From: DATARH01 sp035534535 | GTDB taxonomy: Bacteria > Pseudomonadota > Alphaproteobacteria > ATCC43930 > CGMCC-115725 | Length of the DNA: 25,012 nt | Direction of reading: 5' to 3' | Assembly (NCBI GenBank): GCA_035534535.1 | Contig: DATLRS010000042.1 | Location: 1 to 25,012, forward strand | Shown: piece by piece, positions 22,437-25,012 of the stretch | Layout: each line of letters begins with the position of its first letter | Position numbering within the stretch: position 1 is the first letter of the stretch | Program-made: the position numbers and the translations under genes | Notes under the pieces: model-generated | Told to the model about the DNA's origin: nothing | What the model saw: only the letters and a program-made list of their open reading frames with translations | The model's database searches: none

Positions 22437-23936
22437 ATGAAGATCAGCTTTAGCGAATTTGCCGTGCCGTCGTCAGGCGCCGTCGTCGTCGGCGCCTGGG
22501 AGGGAGGCGGCCTGACCGCGCCGGCGCGGCAGCTCGACGAGGCGACCGGCGGTGCGGTCGGCCGCGCGGTCGGTGCGGCGCCGCGCTTTCACGGCAAGAA
22601 GAACGAGCTGCTGGCGATCATCGGGCCGGCCAATCTGGCGCTGAGCCGCATCGTCGTCGCCGGCCTCGGCAAGCCCGCGGCGGTCGACGCACGGCTGCTT
22701 GAGGATCTCGCCGGCATTCTCGTCGCGCATCTCGACGGCGCCGGCGAGCGCGCAGCCAGCTTCGCGATCGATGCGGGCGAGGCAGCGGCGATCAAGCCGG
22801 CCGTGGTCGCGGCCCATCTCGCCTTCGGCGCCGCGCTGCGCTCCTACCGCTTCGACCGGTACCGCACGACGCAGAAGCCGGAGCAGAAGCCCGCGCTGGC
22901 CACCCTCACGGTCATGACCGCTGCGCCGGGCGCCGCGAAAAACGCCTACGCGGCGCTCGGCGCGGCTGCCGAGGCGGTGGCGTTCACCCGCGATCTGGTC
23001 TCCGAGCCGGCCAACATCCTCTACCCCGAAACCCTGGCGCAGCAGGCCGCCACGCTCGCCGAACTCGGGCTGGCGGTCGAAATCCTCGACGAGCACCGGA
23101 TGCGCGAACTCGGCATGGGCGCGCTTCTCGGGGTCGGCCAGGGCAGCGTCCGGCCGCCGCGCGTCGTCGTCATGGAGCACCGTGGCGGGCCGCCCGGCAG
23201 CCCGCCCGTCGCCTTCATCGGCAAGGGCGTCACCTTCGACACCGGCGGCATCTCGATCAAGCCGGCCGCCGGCATGGGCGAGATGAAATGGGACATGGCC
23301 GGGGCCGGTGTCGTGATCGGGCTGATGCGCCTGCTGGCGGCGCGCCACGCCAAGGTCAACGCGGTCGGCATCGCCGGCCTGGCCGAGAACATGCCGGGCA
23401 GCAACGCGCAGCGCCCGGGCGACATCGTGCGCTCGATGTCGGGCCAGACGATCGAAGTGCTGAACACCGACGCCGAGGGACGGCTGCTGCTCGCCGACGT
23501 CTTGTGGTACTGCCAGGATCGCTTCAAGCCCAAGCTGATGGTCGACCTGGCGACGCTGACCGGCGCCGTCGTCGTCGCGCTCGGCCACGAGCATGCCGCG
23601 GTGTTCGCCAACAACGATCAGCTGGCCGAGCGGCTCGTCGCCGCCGGCGCCGCGGTCGGCGAGAAATTGTGGCGGCTGCCGCTCGCCGAAAGCTACGACC
23701 GCGCGATCGACAGCGCGGCCGCCGACGTCAAGAACATCGCCGACGACCGCGCCGCCGGCAGCATCATCGGGGCGCAGTTCCTGCAGCGCTTTGTCAACAA
23801 GGTGCCGTGGGCGCATCTCGACATCGCCGGCGTCGCCTGGTCGAAAAAGGACGCGCCGACCGTGCCGAAGGGCGCCACCGCCTTCGGCGTCCGCCTGCTC
23901 GACCGCTTCGTCAAGGACCATTACGAAGCGGACTGA
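22437..23936 (+). CDS. pepA: leucyl aminopeptidase (M17, cytosol aminopeptidase)
   Basis: The gene encodes 499 residues. It removes N-terminal Leu and other residues from peptides in the cytoplasm using two metal ions; PepA homologues can also bind DNA. The C-terminal catalytic domain is complete: GKGVTFDTGG (Lys263, Asp268), ISIKP (Lys275), KWDMAGA (Asp286) and the signature NTDAEGRL (343-350; Asp345, Glu347, Arg349). These positions parallel the E. coli metal and catalytic residues. The N-terminal domain is the usual variable macro-like fold. It has its own promoter and GAGG site, and holC follows after 19 bases. Confidence 0.96.
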   Translation: MKISFSEFAVPSSGAVVVGAWEGGGLTAPARQLDEATGGAVGRAVGAAPRFHGKKNELLAIIGPANLALSRIVVAGLGKPAAVDARLLEDLAGILVAHLDGAGERAASFAIDAGEAAAIKPAVVAAHLAFGAALRSYRFDRYRTTQKPEQKPALATLTVMTAAPGAAKNAYAALGAAAEAVAFTRDLVSEPANILYPETLAQQAATLAELGLAVEILDEHRMRELGMGALLGVGQGSVRPPRVVVMEHRGGPPGSPPVAFIGKGVTFDTGGISIKPAAGMGEMKWDMAGAGVVIGLMRLLAARHAKVNAVGIAGLAENMPGSNAQRPGDIVRSMSGQTIEVLNTDAEGRLLLADVLWYCQDRFKPKLMVDLATLTGAVVVALGHEHAAVFANNDQLAERLVAAGAAVGEKLWRLPLAESYDRAIDSAAADVKNIADDRAAGSIIGAQFLQRFVNKVPWAHLDIAGVAWSKKDAPTVPKGATAFGVRLLDRFVKDHYEAD

Positions 23937-23955
23937 CCGATCGGGCGCGGCGCCG

Positions 23956-24402
23956 GTGGCCGAGATCGGCTTTTATCACCTGCTGGCGACGCCCTTGGAG
24001 CGCGCCTTGCCGCGCCTTCTCGAGCGGGCCCGCGCCGGCGGCTACCGCATCGTCGTGCGCGCCGCCTCAGCCGAACGCGTCGATCATCTCAATTCCCTCT
24101 TGTGGACCTATGACGAGGCGAGCTTTCTGCCGCATGGCGCGGCGCGCGACGGCAATGCCGCGCAGCAGCCGATCTGGCTGACCGACCGGGCGGAGAACCC
24201 GAACGCGGCGGCGATGCTGGTCTTGGTCGACGGGGTCGAGGCCGACGATTTGCCGGAATTCGCGCGCTGCGCCGATCTGTTCGACGGCAGCGACGAGGCA
24301 GCGGTCGCCGCGGCGCGCGCGCGCTGGCGCCGCGCCAAGGAAGCCGGCCACACGCTCACTTACTGGCAGCAGACCGACAAGGGCTGGGAAAAAAAGGGCT
24401 GA
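23956..24402 (+). CDS. holC: DNA polymerase III chi subunit
   Basis: The gene encodes 148 residues. Chi links the clamp loader (through psi) to single-strand binding protein. The family pattern is clear: IGFYHLLATPLERALPRLLERA, RIVVRAASAERVDHLNSLLW, the TYDEASFLPHG segment, and PIWLTDRAENPNAAAMLVLVDG, ending with HTLTYWQQTDKGWEKK. The GTG at 23956 gives a normal-length chi. The same frame is open far upstream inside pepA but has no relevance. The pepA-holC pairing is common across Proteobacteria. Confidence 0.94.
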   Translation: MAEIGFYHLLATPLERALPRLLERARAGGYRIVVRAASAERVDHLNSLLWTYDEASFLPHGAARDGNAAQQPIWLTDRAENPNAAAMLVLVDGVEADDLPEFARCADLFDGSDEAAVAAARARWRRAKEAGHTLTYWQQTDKGWEKKG

Positions 24403-24424
24403 TCGAGCGGCGCCATCCCGACTG

Positions 24425-24508
24425 CCGCTTTCCCGGCGCAAGCCGGGACCCACCCATCCGGATTTCGATCGGGTGACGAATGGGTCCCGGCCTTCGCCGG
24501 GAAGGCGG
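24425..24508. repeat. intergenic inverted repeat between convergent holC and CoA-transferase genes
   Basis: The left arm CCGCTTTCCCGGCG with GGGACCCA pairs with the right arm TGGGTCCCGG with CGCCGGGAAGGCGG, with one mismatch in the outer 14 bases. Each arm also folds on itself (CCCGGCGCAAGCCGGG; CCCGGCCTTCGCCGGG). It belongs to the dispersed palindromes of such genomes. It could act as a bidirectional transcription barrier between the two converging genes. Confidence 0.8.
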
Positions 24509-24524
24509 AATTATAGGATGCCGG

Positions 24525-25012
24525 TCAGACGACGCCGTCGTCCTTCAGGCGTTTGACCTCGGCGGGATCGAGGCCGCACAGCGCGCCGAGCAGTTCCGCG
24601 GTATGCTCGCCGAGCAACGGCGGCCGGGTCAGGCTGGCCGGCGAATCCGACAGTTTGACCGGGCAGCCGACCGTCTGATAGGGGCCGCGCGTCGGGTAGT
24701 CGATCTCGACGATCATCTCGCGCGCCTTCAGATGCGGGTCGGCGAGCACCTCGCCGGTGTCCTGCACCGCGCCGCACGGCACCCCGGCGTCGCCCAACAC
24801 GCGCATGACCGCGTGCTTGTTCCGTGCGCCGGTCCACTCCTCGATGATTGCGTTGAGCGCGGCGCGGTTCTCCCAGCGCGCCTCCGAGGTGGCAAAGCGC
24901 CGGTCGTCGGCCAGCTCCGGCCGGCCCATTGCGCCCGTCATCGCCCGCCACTGCGGCGGCTCCCAGGCGTTGATGAAGACGTAATCGTTGGGGCCGCCGC
25001 CGGCGCACGGGT
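24525..25012 (-). CDS. CaiB/BaiF-type CoA-transferase, C-terminal part (partial)
   Basis: About 162 C-terminal residues are present; the gene continues past the right edge. The visible frame reads PCAGGGPNDYVFINAWEPPQ, WRAMTGAMGRPELADDRRF, then RAALNAIIEEWTGARNKHAVMRVLGDAGVPCGAVQD, ADPHLKAREMI and RPPLLGEHTAELL. These are hallmark pieces of class III CoA-transferases, which move CoA between carboxylic acids (formyl-CoA, carnitine or alpha-methylacyl-CoA type). The catalytic Asp lies in the missing N-terminal part, so the substrate cannot be judged. It converges on holC across an inverted repeat. Confidence 0.92.
   Translation of the reverse strand, partial: PCAGGGPNDYVFINAWEPPQWRAMTGAMGRPELADDRRFATSEARWENRAALNAIIEEWTGARNKHAVMRVLGDAGVPCGAVQDTGEVLADPHLKAREMIVEIDYPTRGPYQTVGCPVKLSDSPASLTRPPLLGEHTAELLGALCGLDPAEVKRLKDDGVV

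Overview
The window is chromosomal DNA of a high-GC Alphaproteobacterium, probably Rhodospirillales- or Hyphomicrobiales-like. The gene order fabD-fabG-acpP-fabF-mltG-yicC-gmk converging on rsmA-pdxA-surA-lptD-lptG-lptF-pepA is one I recognise from that class, and the CGTCATCCCCGGGCTTGTCCCGGGG-type palindromes are also frequent there. No rRNA, tRNA, CRISPR array or complete insertion sequence was seen.

1-6809 is the end of a prophage (or a domesticated phage module), all on the + strand and tightly packed. It runs through small unknown virion-associated proteins, a LamG-fold protein, a protein resembling the C-terminal part of phage/GTA tail hub proteins, an Mtd-N-like tail protein and a secreted Gly/Ala/Thr-rich protein. 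It then passes into a lysis and envelope block: a TM/coiled-coil protein, a GH25 endolysin with a cysteine-proline repeat N-terminus, an intrinsic terminator, a 58-aa holin-like protein, a lipoprotein, a two-TM protein, an HE-motif (zincin-like) protein and a short Rz1-like lipoprotein. Integrase, capsid and terminase genes lie outside the window or are absent.

6828-13164 is a housekeeping block on the + strand: a sigma70-like promoter, then fabD, fabG, acpP and fabF (type II fatty acid synthesis), mltG (glycan chain termination), and yicC and gmk (RNA turnover, GMP kinase). A second promoter candidate lies in front of yicC.

13165-14121 is an accessory islet of visibly lower GC between the convergent gmk and rsmA genes. 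It holds a translationally coupled pair: a 67-aa basic protein and a 160-aa protein with a C-terminal membrane anchor. I do not recognise a function for either.

14122-22125 is on the - strand, transcribed lptF-lptG-lptD-surA-pdxA-rsmA. It joins the inner-membrane LPS export permeases, the outer-membrane LPS translocon, its periplasmic chaperone, a vitamin B6 enzyme and the 16S rRNA dimethylase.

22126-24524 contains a divergent control region with a palindromic repeat and promoters, then pepA and holC on + and a second palindromic repeat. The C-terminal part of a CaiB/BaiF-type CoA-transferase (- strand) runs off the right edge.
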